This document shows positions 26,339-35,274 of a stretch of DNA of 64,000 nt, piece by piece. The notes under the pieces were generated by a model. The model was not told the DNA's origin. It saw only the letters and a program-made list of their open reading frames with translations, and ran no database searches. A program made the position numbers and the translations under genes. Numbering within the stretch: position 1 is the first letter of the stretch; every line of letters starts with the position of its first letter. Source of the DNA: Yoonia maricola (GTDB lineage: Bacteria; Pseudomonadota; Alphaproteobacteria; Rhodobacterales; Rhodobacteraceae); contig NZ_PGTY01000003.1 of NCBI RefSeq assembly GCF_002797915.1, positions 1 to 64,000 of the forward strand, written 5' to 3'.

Positions 26339-26792
26339 CGATCCGAGATCTGAAAAGCAGATGGAATTTGTCACACTCGTGGCAGGCGGACAAAGCTTCT
26401 GCATCGAGATTACGCAAATCCGTGAAATACGTCGCTGGTCACCCGTGACGTTGCTGCCGCATTCGCCAGCTTATGTTTTAGGCGTCATAAACTTGCGCGG
26501 CGCGGTTATTCCAATACTCGACCTCGCCGCAAAACTTGGCTTCAGCACGATCACCCCAACCGAACGGCATGTGATCATCATCACTGCAATCGAAGAACGG
26601 ATTGTCGGACTGCTGGTCGAATCCGTATCTGAGATCTTGGGTGCGCAGACCGATATGGTACGTGAAACACCCAAAACCGAAGAAGACGCCACCACCCGCG
26701 CGGTTGATGGCATCATTCCTGTTGGTGACAATATGATCAAAATCATCAATCTCGATGCGCTGCTACAATCAAGCCTGGCAACGGCAGCATGA
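26325..26792 (+). CDS. cheW: Chemotaxis coupling protein CheW
   Basis: A 155-residue CheW that bridges receptors and CheA. Characteristic motifs are FVTLVAGGQSFCIEITQIREI, trimmed to its core FCIEITQIREI, then VLGVINLRGAVIPILDLAAK and GLLVESVSEIL. The ATG at 26325 has GAGGTG 7 bases upstream and overlaps the cheA end by 14 bases; an in-frame ATG at 26313 is a less well placed alternative. It overlaps cheR by 4 bases. Confidence 0.93.
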   Translation: MQQDDDPRSEKQMEFVTLVAGGQSFCIEITQIREIRRWSPVTLLPHSPAYVLGVINLRGAVIPILDLAAKLGFSTITPTERHVIIITAIEERIVGLLVESVSEILGAQTDMVRETPKTEEDATTRAVDGIIPVGDNMIKIINLDALLQSSLATAA

Positions 26793-27688
26793 TGCAGGAT
26801 ATACAAAAAACCTCGCCAGATGCGCGACAGGAATTCGCATTTTCAGATCGCGATTTTCGCATGATTTCTGAGTTGGCGAACGCGCGATATGGCCTCTTTC
26901 TGCAACCTTCCAAGAAAGCACTGGTGCATTCTCGCCTCGCCAAAAGACTGCGTGCCCTCAATTTAGGTAGTTTTGAAGACTATTGCGATCTGCTTAATCG
27001 CACTGAAGGCGATAGTGAGCAAACCCACCTGCTATCGGCATTGACAACCAACGTGACGCATTTCTTTCGTGAGGTGCATCATTTTGAATATCTAAAGACG
27101 GTGATTGCACCAACCTTGACAGCAAAAGCCAAGAGCGGAGATGCCGTACGCCTTTGGTCTGCTGCCTGTTCAACAGGGCAAGAAGCATATTCTATTGCTG
27201 CAACATTGCTCGATATCGACCCGGAACTGCGTAAATATGACGTCAAAATCCTCGCAACAGACATTGACCCACAAGTGGTCAAAACCGCACGCGACGGGCT
27301 TTACCCAGCCGAGCAAATTCAGGCAATTCCTGAAAATTGGTGTCGCTGCCTCACAAGGGTGGCCACAGCCCGCGCAGATGAATTTGAAATGGATAACGCA
27401 CTGAAAGCTATGATTTCGTTCGGAGAATTGAATTTGATTGCAGATTGGCCGATGCAGCGCTGTTTTGACGTTATCTTTTGCAGAAATGCAGCAATCTATT
27501 TTGACAAAACAACTCAGGCCCGTTTGTGGCAACGGTTTGCGGCGGCATTGGGCAATGACGCGCATCTGATGATCGGCCATTCCGAACGGTTAAGTGGCCC
27601 GGCCGAGGCTGACTTCAAAAGTGTTGGCATTACTACCTACCAAAAACAAACAACAAATAAACACCGCGATAAAGGAGACGAAAATTGA
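26789..27688 (+). CDS. cheR: Chemoreceptor methyltransferase CheR
   Basis: A 299-residue SAM-dependent glutamate methyltransferase. The N-terminal helical domain (30-95) contains YGLFLQPSKKALVHSRLAKR. The catalytic domain has TNVTHFFRE, the SAM-binding LWSAACSTGQEAYSIA, the acidic strand KILATDIDPQVVKTAR, and FDVIFCRNAAIYFDK. These match CheR closely. It adapts receptors together with CheB and CheD from the same operon. Tandem ATGs at 26789 and 26792 leave the exact start open. Confidence 0.94.
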   Translation: MMQDIQKTSPDARQEFAFSDRDFRMISELANARYGLFLQPSKKALVHSRLAKRLRALNLGSFEDYCDLLNRTEGDSEQTHLLSALTTNVTHFFREVHHFEYLKTVIAPTLTAKAKSGDAVRLWSAACSTGQEAYSIAATLLDIDPELRKYDVKILATDIDPQVVKTARDGLYPAEQIQAIPENWCRCLTRVATARADEFEMDNALKAMISFGELNLIADWPMQRCFDVIFCRNAAIYFDKTTQARLWQRFAAALGNDAHLMIGHSERLSGPAEADFKSVGITTYQKQTTNKHRDKGDEN

Positions 27689-28071
27689 GCTTGAAAGACT
27701 CTTTGCGGGTGATGATTGTCGATGACATGGGCGTCAGCCGTGGCCTGTTGGTACAGGCCATCGAAGAAATGGGCATTTGGAAAAACCAGGCCGAAAATGA
27801 CGGGCGTGCTGCTTACGCCAAATTAGTCAACGACCCGGTTCATCTGGTCTTGTCGGATTACAATATGCCCGGCATGGATGGTTTACAGTTGCTGCAGGCC
27901 CTGCGGCAGAACAAGACAACCGCACGCGTTGGGTTCATATTGGTAACCGGCAATCCGACCCCGGATCTGGTAAGCAAGGGAAAGGCGCTGGGACTTAATA
28001 ATATTATCAAGAAACCGTTTACGACCGACAGCATGAAGAAATGCATTGAAAGCGTGGTGGGTCGATTGTGA
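27685..28071 (+). CDS. Second CheY-like response regulator (TTG start)
   Basis: A 128-residue receiver with D13-D14 in MIVDDMGVSR, D58 in LSDYNMPGMDG, T88 in LVTGN and Lys in IIKKPF, so it is phosphorylatable. The start is TTG at 27685, overlapping the cheR TGA (TTGA), with AAGGAGA 8-10 bases upstream. The rare start fits expression below its neighbours. Two CheYs in one operon often divide work, one acting on the output and one as a phosphate sink. Which is which cannot be told from sequence. Confidence 0.9.
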   Translation: MSLKDSLRVMIVDDMGVSRGLLVQAIEEMGIWKNQAENDGRAAYAKLVNDPVHLVLSDYNMPGMDGLQLLQALRQNKTTARVGFILVTGNPTPDLVSKGKALGLNNIIKKPFTTDSMKKCIESVVGRL

Positions 28072-28451
28072 GTAGCGTACCAGACGATACCCCATTCCTG
28101 CAGCTTGGTCTGGCGCAGACCCTGCGCCAGACAGGGCGGAGTGTGATGCAATTAGGAGAGATCGTATTGGATCTTGAACATCAAATCCTCGACGATTATC
28201 GGCAAGTACCGCAGGCCGCCGGTCGTGTTCAAAATTTGCAGGCACTCGATTTTCTCAAACAAGCCACCGATGAAATTGCCGCGCTGTTGGATCGGCTCGC
28301 TGATGCGACGCCTGAGGGTCTGACGGTCGGACGGGCAAACATAAGTGATCCGATGAAGCTACAAGATCTGCGCGATGCGATCTGCCAGACTGAAACACTG
28401 ACAAAGCAACAAGATAGGCAGAAATCACACGAGGAGATTGAACTTTTTTGA
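28068..28451 (+). CDS. Small helical Che-operon protein with DxxxQ motif (CheT/CheZ-like phosphatase candidate)
   Basis: A 127-residue, almost wholly helical protein of no family I can name with certainty. Residues 54-75 read VQNLQALDFLKQATDEIAAL around D61-FLK-Q65, the same D-xxx-Q spacing as the catalytic Asp and Gln of CheZ (QDLTGQ). It begins at GTG, overlapping the stop of the second cheY by 4 bases, so it is translationally coupled to a likely partner. CheT, a CheZ-like protein in rhizobial che operons, is the nearest precedent I know. Phosphatase function is inference from one motif and position. Confidence 0.6.
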   Translation: MSSVPDDTPFLQLGLAQTLRQTGRSVMQLGEIVLDLEHQILDDYRQVPQAAGRVQNLQALDFLKQATDEIAALLDRLADATPEGLTVGRANISDPMKLQDLRDAICQTETLTKQQDRQKSHEEIELF

Positions 28452-28633
28452 GGCACGCCTGCGCGTGACCTAACGGATTTGCAAATGCCGGTTGATGATG
28501 ACCGACAACGGCAAAGCACAGCGTAACAGTTATCACGCGCCATGCGTCCCCTGGCGCTATCTTCCGAGACTGTCGGAGACTTATTTTTCCAAGATGGCTT
28601 TTGCCCATCGGTTTCGAGGTGTTTGGACAAGAC

Positions 28634-29617
28634 ATGAAAATTCTTATTGCGCACCCATCTTTGTTGCGCCTTGCAAGAGTAAAGCATCAGGTCATCGCAC
28701 TGATGTCAGATGCTGACGTCTTGGAAGCATCCACATTGACGGATACCTATAATCTTGCAGAACATTATGAACCTGACTTGGTGATCATCGCAGAAGATCT
28801 GGCTGAACTTGCCGAATTTGAGCTGCTTGCATCGCTGTTTAGGATCATGAACATCGCTTGTATCGTGCTTGCAGCCAGCCACGAGGTCCCGCGCGCGCAT
28901 CCTTTGTTTGCGCAGATCAGTATGGTCCCGGATGACCAACTTGGTGGCGCGATCCAAAAGATAGACAAGACACGACAACCGACAGATTTTTCTGCGCAAC
29001 ATTACGATCACAGCACGCCAAATAGTGCGGCCTACGACCAAAATCGCATGATTTTGATCGGTGCTTCGACCGGTGGTATTGATGCTCTATTAAACGTCTC
29101 GCGGCATTTTGACCGCCACTGTCCACCTGTTTTGATCGTGCAGCATACCGGCGCAGGTTTTGCAAAAAGTCTGATCAAACTGCTGAATGGTGCGTCCCCC
29201 GCCACCGTGATTGCCGCGCAGGACCACATGTCGCTTGCACCCGGGCATGTCTATCTTGCCCCCGATGATCGCGCGCATCTGACTGTTTCACCGAAACAAA
29301 AGCCGGACATAATACTGCAAGACGATCCTGCGGTATCGGGACATCGCCCATCCGTTGACGCGCTGTTTACATCAGCCCTGCCGCACGCGCCCAAGGTCAG
29401 CGCGGCATTGTTGACAGGTATGGGCAAAGATGGGGCGGCGGGGTTGACCAAACTGCGGCAGGCTGGTTCCCATACAATAGGGCAGGATCAAAAGACCTGC
29501 GTGGTCTACGGCATGCCACGCGTCGCGATGGAAATGGGTGGTGTTTGCACACAACTTCCTATTCAGGATATTGGGCCCGCCTTACTGAAGTCATGCCGCG
29601 CAAGGCAACGCGCATGA
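28634..29617 (+). CDS. cheB: CheB methylesterase with degenerate receiver domain
   Basis: A 327-residue protein. The C-terminal half (137-320) is a normal CheB methylesterase/deamidase: catalytic S145 in GASTGG, H171 in IVQHTGAGFAKS and D266 in TGMGKDGAAG. The N-terminal 110 residues have receiver length and strand pattern, but the acidic pair is replaced by His-Pro (ILIAHPSLL) and the phospho-Asp position by Ala (PDLVIIAEDL). CheA therefore probably cannot phosphorylate it. The ATG at 28634 begins the first strand; an ATG at 28601 is also in frame. A 182-base gap precedes it, so it may have its own promoter. Confidence 0.9.
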   Translation: MKILIAHPSLLRLARVKHQVIALMSDADVLEASTLTDTYNLAEHYEPDLVIIAEDLAELAEFELLASLFRIMNIACIVLAASHEVPRAHPLFAQISMVPDDQLGGAIQKIDKTRQPTDFSAQHYDHSTPNSAAYDQNRMILIGASTGGIDALLNVSRHFDRHCPPVLIVQHTGAGFAKSLIKLLNGASPATVIAAQDHMSLAPGHVYLAPDDRAHLTVSPKQKPDIILQDDPAVSGHRPSVDALFTSALPHAPKVSAALLTGMGKDGAAGLTKLRQAGSHTIGQDQKTCVVYGMPRVAMEMGGVCTQLPIQDIGPALLKSCRARQRA

Positions 29618-30135
29618 GCAGTGCGCAGAACGTCGTGACAATCGTGCAGGGTGACTATGCGGTATCGGGCGACCCCAGCGTGGTCATGTCAACGGTGTTG
29701 GGGTCCTGCGTTGCGGTCTGTCTTTATGACCGAGAGGCAGGCGTTGGGGGCATGAACCATTTCTTGCTTGCCGGGACAGGAGAAACGCGCGGTGGTGACA
29801 TGCGCTATGGCGTGAACGCGATGGAGTTGTTGATAAACCAGTTGTTACGCGCGGGCGCCGAACGCTACCGGTTACAAGGCAAGCTGTTTGGTGGCGCACG
29901 CATGACGGCCCATGCGCGCGATATTGGGCAATCAAACGCCACCTTTGCGCAAGATTTTCTGAAGCAAGAGGGAATCCCCTGCATATCGCACAGCCTTGGT
30001 GGCGAACAGGCCCGCCGGGTGCAGTTCACACCAACAACCGGTGCGGCACGCCAGCTGCAAATCGCCGGCGAAACACCCGACCTGATGGTCGAGAAAAAAG
30101 CCGTCGTGCCGCCATCAGACATCACGTTGTTCTAG
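29614..30135 (+). CDS. cheD: Chemoreceptor glutamine deamidase CheD
   Basis: A 173-residue CheD that deamidates receptor glutamines. The conserved catalytic residues are C32 in LGSCVAVCLYD and H49 in GGMNHFLLAG, with T28 in MSTVLGS, and the family motifs LQGKLFGGARM and IPCISHSLGGEQARR follow. The start ATG at 29614 overlaps the cheB TGA by 4 bases; longer in-frame starts inside cheB are less likely. The TAG stop at 30133-30135 lies in the left terminal repeat of the element that follows. Confidence 0.92.
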   Translation: MSSAQNVVTIVQGDYAVSGDPSVVMSTVLGSCVAVCLYDREAGVGGMNHFLLAGTGETRGGDMRYGVNAMELLINQLLRAGAERYRLQGKLFGGARMTAHARDIGQSNATFAQDFLKQEGIPCISHSLGGEQARRVQFTPTTGAARQLQIAGETPDLMVEKKAVVPPSDITLF

Positions 30136-30399
30136 GGTCAGGCCCCATTCATCCTGCGCCGTCAGCGGCGTTGTTCACGAAGTATTCGTGGTTAGCGCTG
30201 CGCAGGCATAGCGATTCAAAGTCCAAACGGCGCATGCCTCTGAAATGAAGTGAAAACACCGTCTTTTGGATTGGAGGGATTGACCCGGTGGCGACGCGCA
30301 AAGCCGCAAGAATAGCTATTCTATTTCAAGGCCTTGCAACAAAATCCACCGGGCCGATCTGACAAACTGAGGGTGCAGGATGGACGGGGCCTGACCCTA
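30133..30399. repeat. 267-bp MITE-like element with 25-bp terminal inverted repeats
   Basis: The ends, 30133-30157 and 30375-30399, are inverted copies of each other differing at 2 of 25 positions (core AGGGTCAGGCCCC). The interior has no credible gene but contains smaller palindromes (CACGAAGTATTCGTG near 30175 and AGAATAGCTATTCT near 30310). It fills the whole gap between cheD and the dehydrogenase gene. The structure is that of a non-autonomous miniature element. No transposase is present in the window, and no target-site duplication is obvious. Confidence 0.6.
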
Positions 30400-30403
30400 C
30401 ACA

Positions 30404-31276
30404 CTAGCCCATCGCCTGCAAGCGCTTGAGCAATGATGAGGTGTCCCACCGTCCACCGCCCAGTTTCTGCACATCCTTGTAGAACTGATCGACCAGCGCC
30501 GTGACAGGCAAGCTGGCCCCGTTTTCGTCGGCCGTATCCAGACAAATACCAAGGTCCTTGCGCATCCAGTCAACCGCAAACCCATGCTCCCATTCGTCGG
30601 CTAGCATCGTTTGATAGCGGTTCGACATTTGCCAACTGCCCGCTGCACCCTGACTGATCACCTCGACCACAGCTTCGCCATCAAGACCCGCTTTCTGCGC
30701 AAAATGCAGCGCCTCTGACAGCCCTTGAACCAGTCCGGCGATGGCGATCTGATTGCACATCTTGGTCATTTGCCCGGTACCACTGTCCCCCATCCGGCGG
30801 CAAAGCTTGGCGTAGGCCGCAATCACAGCCTCGGCACTGGCATAACTTTCCGCCGCACCACCGCACATCACAGACAGAGCCCCGTTTTCAGCCCCTGCCT
30901 GCCCGCCAGAGACGGGCGCATCGACAAAGGCGATCCCCTTTTCAGCGGCAACATCATGCAGTTCGCGCGTCACCGCGGCAGATACTGTCGTGTGATCCAC
31001 AAAGATCGATCCGGCAGCCATCCCGGCAAAGGCACCATCATCGTCCAGGCAAACAGACCGTAGGTCATCGTCATTGCCGACGCAGGCCATGACCAACGCC
31101 GCACCCTCAACCGCGGCGCGCGGCGTTTGGCCCATCGCTCCGCCATGCTGGGCGACCCATTTTTCGGCTTTCACGGTCGTCCGGTTATACACCGTCACAT
31201 CATGGCCCGCCGCCTGAAGGTGGCCCGCCATCGGGTATCCCATGACCCCCAGACCCAAGAATGCAAGTTTTGTCAT
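30404..31276 (-). CDS. Beta-hydroxyacid dehydrogenase (3-hydroxyisobutyrate dehydrogenase family)
   Basis: A 290-residue NAD(P)-dependent dehydrogenase. The Rossmann motif GLGVMGYPMAGHL is at residues 8-20, the substrate-binding signature DAPVSGGQAGAENGALSVM near 115, and the catalytic Lys lies in GTGQMTKMCNQ near 170. Relatives include 3-hydroxyisobutyrate dehydrogenase (valine breakdown) and tartronate semialdehyde reductase; the motifs do not choose between them. It lies on the same strand as an acyl-CoA synthetase, 36 bases from it, which may favour a role in branched-chain acid breakdown. Confidence 0.88.
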   Translation of the reverse strand: MTKLAFLGLGVMGYPMAGHLQAAGHDVTVYNRTTVKAEKWVAQHGGAMGQTPRAAVEGAALVMACVGNDDDLRSVCLDDDGAFAGMAAGSIFVDHTTVSAAVTRELHDVAAEKGIAFVDAPVSGGQAGAENGALSVMCGGAAESYASAEAVIAAYAKLCRRMGDSGTGQMTKMCNQIAIAGLVQGLSEALHFAQKAGLDGEAVVEVISQGAAGSWQMSNRYQTMLADEWEHGFAVDWMRKDLGICLDTADENGASLPVTALVDQFYKDVQKLGGGRWDTSSLLKRLQAMG

Positions 31277-31312
31277 CGCAGCTGTCCTTTGTTGCTTTGC
31301 TTGACCGCTAAC

Positions 31313-33199
31313 CTAGTCCACCATTTCCCAAGGGATAGTGTAGGCGTTCAATGCGTGGCCAATTTCAACGTCCGATGCATCGCCTGTCTTGGCAATATAC
31401 GCTACCAGCCCACGTTTTTTATCCTCGCTAACGTCCTGCACCTCCGCAGCGAGATCTGCCAGAGCGGCATTATAGATCCGTGAGATTGCACGTTTGCGCA
31501 GGTCGGGTTTAAAGATTTTCCCGACGGCTGTTTTTGGCAATTCATCTAGGACTTCAAGGTGCTTGGGATGGGCCGCACGTTCATGAATATGCTTTTTGGC
31601 ATGCGCCATCAGCTCATCTTGCGTTACCTCGGCCCCGTCAACGAGTTCAACATAGGCGCAGGGCACCTCGCCCGCGTGCTGGTCGGGCTGCCCGATCGCG
31701 CCGGCAAAGGCGACGGCATCATGCCCCGCCAAGGCCTCTTCGATTTCGGCGGGGTCAATGTTGTGCCCGCCGCGAATGATCAGGTCCTTCGCACGGCCAG
31801 TGATCCAAAGATAGCCATCTGCATCAACCCGCCCCAGATCGCCCGTTCGCAAGAACTGCACGTCAGATTGCGGGCCAGGGTAAAACAAGTCCTTGTTCTT
31901 ATCGGCCTCGGTATAGGTCTGCCCGTCAAAGACACCGGGGTTCGAGATGCAGATTTCGCCGATCTCATCCACGTCCATGATTTCACCATCAGCGGGGTTG
32001 ACGATTTTGACTTGCGTGTAAGGAAACGGTAGGCCGATGGAGCCCACGCGCTTTTCCCCGGCGGGCGGGTTGATGGACACAAGGCAAGTCGCTTCGGTCA
32101 GCCCGTAACCTTCGCAGATGGTCACGCCTGCCGCTTCCTCGAATCGCCGGTAAAGTTCCAGCGGCAAGGGTGCTGATCCGCAGAACGCCAAACGCAGGGT
32201 CGAGATATCCGCGTCCACCTTACGCTGCATCAGTGCTGACATCGCTGTAGGCACCGTGATCATGAAGGTAACTTTGTGTTTCTCGACCAGCTTCCAGAAG
32301 TTATCAAAAACACCTTCGCCGCGGTATCCTTGCGGCGTGGGAAAGACGATTTGCGCACCTGATCCCAGCGATGCCCCAAGGGACACAATTGTCGCGAAAA
32401 CGTGGAACAGTGGCAGCGGGCAGATTTGCACGTCTTCTTCGGTGAAAAGCAGGCGGTCACCCAGCCATGCGTTATAAACAATGCCAGAATAGCGGTGTTG
32501 CACGACCTTGGGCATGCCGGTGGTTCCACCGGTGTGGAAATAGGCCGCAACCCGGTCCACCTTGCTATCTTCAAAGCTCAGCGTTGTGGGCTGCCTGTCC
32601 ATCTCTGCGTTGAAATCAAGGACCTTGGCCTTGTGCGCGACGGGGTTCTTGGGCCGGATCAGCGGCACGATGAGGCGCTTTAGCCCGGTCAGATAGCGAT
32701 GCAGATCCACCTCAAGCACATGGGTCACATTGGGGGCCAGACGCACCGCCTCGGCCGCTTTTTGGGCGACGTCGGTTTTGGGGAAGGCTTTCAAGGTGAC
32801 CAGTACTTTTGCATTCGTCTCGCGCAGGATCGCAGCGATTTGCTCGGCTTCAAGCAACGGGTTGATCGGGTTGACGATCCCCGCCACCTGCCCGCCAAGA
32901 TAGGTCAGGATCGTCTCAGTCGCGTTGGGCATCAGGTAGGCGACGACGTCTTTCTCGCCAACGCCAAGGTTACGGAACATATTGGCCGCCTGCCCGGTTT
33001 TGTTCCGCAGCTCATCCCAGCTAAGCGTTTCACATTTCGCGTTCGGATCAGAGAGAAGGCTGAAACTGATTGCTTTGCGTGACCCATGTCTGGACGCCGT
33101 CTGCGTGAGCAACGCATAGGTCGTGGTCGGCGTGTTACGCTCCTCCCACGGCTTTTCATTTTCAATGGCGTCCCGATCTGCGACACTTGCAAATGCCAT
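31313..33199 (-). CDS. Acyl-CoA synthetase (AMP-forming)
   Basis: A 628-residue member of the ANL superfamily that activates a carboxylic acid with ATP and CoA. Signature motifs are the P-loop FHTGGTTGMPKVVQH, the A5 motif GYGLTEAT, RTGDLGRVDADGYLWITGRA with the hinge, and the C-terminal catalytic Lys in KTAVGKIFKPDLR. Substrate cannot be read from sequence; the length and pattern suit a medium/long-chain or aryl acid ligase. It is upstream of the beta-hydroxyacid dehydrogenase on the same strand. Confidence 0.88.
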   Translation of the reverse strand: MAFASVADRDAIENEKPWEERNTPTTTYALLTQTASRHGSRKAISFSLLSDPNAKCETLSWDELRNKTGQAANMFRNLGVGEKDVVAYLMPNATETILTYLGGQVAGIVNPINPLLEAEQIAAILRETNAKVLVTLKAFPKTDVAQKAAEAVRLAPNVTHVLEVDLHRYLTGLKRLIVPLIRPKNPVAHKAKVLDFNAEMDRQPTTLSFEDSKVDRVAAYFHTGGTTGMPKVVQHRYSGIVYNAWLGDRLLFTEEDVQICPLPLFHVFATIVSLGASLGSGAQIVFPTPQGYRGEGVFDNFWKLVEKHKVTFMITVPTAMSALMQRKVDADISTLRLAFCGSAPLPLELYRRFEEAAGVTICEGYGLTEATCLVSINPPAGEKRVGSIGLPFPYTQVKIVNPADGEIMDVDEIGEICISNPGVFDGQTYTEADKNKDLFYPGPQSDVQFLRTGDLGRVDADGYLWITGRAKDLIIRGGHNIDPAEIEEALAGHDAVAFAGAIGQPDQHAGEVPCAYVELVDGAEVTQDELMAHAKKHIHERAAHPKHLEVLDELPKTAVGKIFKPDLRKRAISRIYNAALADLAAEVQDVSEDKKRGLVAYIAKTGDASDVEIGHALNAYTIPWEMVD

Positions 33200-33312
33200 G
33201 CCGTCTCCTCCCTATTTGTTCTTTTACCGTGCAGCGCTGCGCGGCCTCCCTGACGTCGCAGGTTGGGGAAAAATTGACGTGATCACAAGTCTTACGCTAC
33301 GAAAAAGCGCAG

Positions 33313-35103
33313 CTATTCTGCTGCGACGCCTTCGGTAAACTGCAATCGGGCAAGCCGTGCATAAAGCCCACCTTGCGCCACCAGCGCGTCATGCGTGCCT
33401 TGGGCGACGATCTTGCCGTCTTCCAAAACAACAATACGATCCGCCTTTTTGACGGTGGCAAGCCGGTGAGCCACGATCAACGTAGTTCTTGTCCGCGCAA
33501 GTTCTTCCACAGCGCGTTGGACGGCATATTCGCTTTCAGCATCCAATGCGCTTGTTGCCTCGTCCAGCAGCAGGACCGGTGCATCACGCAGGATTGCGCG
33601 GGCAATCGCGATCCGCTGTTTTTGCCCCCCCGATAACATGACACCACGTTCGCCCACATAGCTGTCAAAACCGTCAGGCAAAGCGGTCAGGAAATCATAG
33701 GCAGCGGCGGCCTTTGCAGCATCCTCGACCTCGGCATCCGAGGCCGTAGGGCGCCCGAAACGAATATTCTCGCGCGCCGTATCAGCAAAGATAACAGGGT
33801 CTTGCGGGACCAAGGCAATATGCTTGCGAAAATCAGATCGGTCCAGATCGCGCAGGTCGTGACCATCAAGCAGCACGGTACCATCCTGAGGGTCATAAAA
33901 GCGCTGCACCATCTGGATGATCGTGCTTTTGCCTGCCCCGGACGGCCCGACCAGAGCCACGGTTTCACCTGGTGTGATCTTCAGATCAATTCCATCCAAC
34001 GCAGACACTTGCGGACGCGAGGGGTAGTGAAACTGCAGGTTCTCAAAATGAAGCGCGCCTTTGACCGGGGTTGGCAGTGCCTTGGGTTGTGCCGGGTCCT
34101 GCACCGTGTCTTCTGCTGTCAGCAATTCAACCAACCGTTCGGTGGCACCTGCGGCGCGCTGCAATTCGCCCCAAACCTCTGACAATGCGGCAACGGCACC
34201 GCCGACCATGATCGTGTAGATCATGAATTGCACAAGCCCACCTTCGGTAATCTGACCGGCGACGACATCCTGCGATCCCATCTGCAAAAACAGCACAATG
34301 GCCGCAAAGACCATGAAAATCACGATGGCCGTCAATGCCGCGCGGGTCATGATCCGACGGCGGGCGGAGCGATAACTTTGCTCGGTCACCTCATCAAATT
34401 TAGCGCGGCTCAGTTCCTCATGCGTAAACGCCTGCACGGTTTGTGCCGATAATAGCTGCTCGGACGCGTCGCCGCTGCTTTCGGCGATCAGGTCCTGATT
34501 TTCCTTGGACAGGCTGCGCACGCGCCGCCCCAGAAACAGGATCGGGAACAGAACAACCGGGATCGGCCAAAGCACCATCGCGCTCATCTTCACAGAGGTC
34601 AGAAGCATCAAAATCACACCGCCAATGAAGATCAGGATGTTGCGCAGCGCGATAGATACCGAACTGCCAATGACCGACAGGATCAGCGTGGTATCCGTGG
34701 TAATCCGGCTCAGTACTTCGCCAGTCATGATCTTTTCATAGAACGCGGGGCTCATGCTGATCATGCGATTGAAAACGGCCTTGCGAATATCGGCCACAAC
34801 CCGTTCGCCAAGGCGCGTCACGAGATAATATCGCAGCGCCGTCCCAAAGGCGAGCAGGACAGCAATCGTCAGCATCGTGACGAAATGCTGGCTGATTTCA
34901 CCGCTGGCCAAACCAAATGTGTCCACCACCTGCCCTGCTGCAATCGGCAGGCTAAGAGACACCATCGCCGTGAACACCAACGCGAAAGTCGCGCCAATCA
35001 TGTTCAATCGGTATGGCTTCATAAATGGCCACAGCGCCTTGAGTGCGGAGACGCGTTTACCGACAGGACGGTCCTCTGGTTTGGGTTTTTGGGTCTCGGC
35101 CAT
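33313..35103 (-). CDS. ABC exporter, fused permease and ATPase (MsbA/BmrA-like half transporter)
   Basis: A 596-residue half transporter. Six membrane helices fill residues about 35-320 (ABC type-1 exporter domain). The nucleotide-binding domain has Walker A VGPSGAGKSTI near 390, Q-loop LVPQDPVIFADT, signature LSGGQKQRIAIARAIL, Walker B VLLLDEATSALD and the H-loop IVAHRLATV. It should work as a homodimer exporting a lipid or drug-like compound. No partner gene is adjacent and substrate is unknown. Confidence 0.93.
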   Translation of the reverse strand: MAETQKPKPEDRPVGKRVSALKALWPFMKPYRLNMIGATFALVFTAMVSLSLPIAAGQVVDTFGLASGEISQHFVTMLTIAVLLAFGTALRYYLVTRLGERVVADIRKAVFNRMISMSPAFYEKIMTGEVLSRITTDTTLILSVIGSSVSIALRNILIFIGGVILMLLTSVKMSAMVLWPIPVVLFPILFLGRRVRSLSKENQDLIAESSGDASEQLLSAQTVQAFTHEELSRAKFDEVTEQSYRSARRRIMTRAALTAIVIFMVFAAIVLFLQMGSQDVVAGQITEGGLVQFMIYTIMVGGAVAALSEVWGELQRAAGATERLVELLTAEDTVQDPAQPKALPTPVKGALHFENLQFHYPSRPQVSALDGIDLKITPGETVALVGPSGAGKSTIIQMVQRFYDPQDGTVLLDGHDLRDLDRSDFRKHIALVPQDPVIFADTARENIRFGRPTASDAEVEDAAKAAAAYDFLTALPDGFDSYVGERGVMLSGGQKQRIAIARAILRDAPVLLLDEATSALDAESEYAVQRAVEELARTRTTLIVAHRLATVKKADRIVVLEDGKIVAQGTHDALVAQGGLYARLARLQFTEGVAAE

Positions 35104-35200
35104 TGGCGGTCCTTCATTGCGTCCCGAGGGACATAAAACTGAACCGAGCGTTTCACAAGGCGACCAAACGCATCAGCGCTATTTTGATTGAAAGGGAGGC

Positions 35201-35274
35201 TGGAGCGGGCGACGGGAATCGAACCCGTATCATCAGCTTGGAAGGCTGAGGTCTTACCATTACACAACGCCCGC
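35201..35274 (-). tRNA. tRNA-Gly (anticodon UCC)
   Basis: The minus strand folds as a 74-base tRNA: acceptor GCGGGCG pairs with CGCCCGC, the discriminator is U and the 3' CCA is encoded. The D arm begins TTGTGTAATGGTAAGAC, and the anticodon loop CTTCCAA gives anticodon UCC, reading GGA/GGG glycine codons. The T arm contains GGTTCGATTCC. No integrase or duplicated tRNA end was seen beside it. Confidence 0.95.

Noticed and set aside
35201-35274. tRNA-Gly as an integration site
   Set aside because: No integrase and no repeated tRNA 3' end within the flanking genes.
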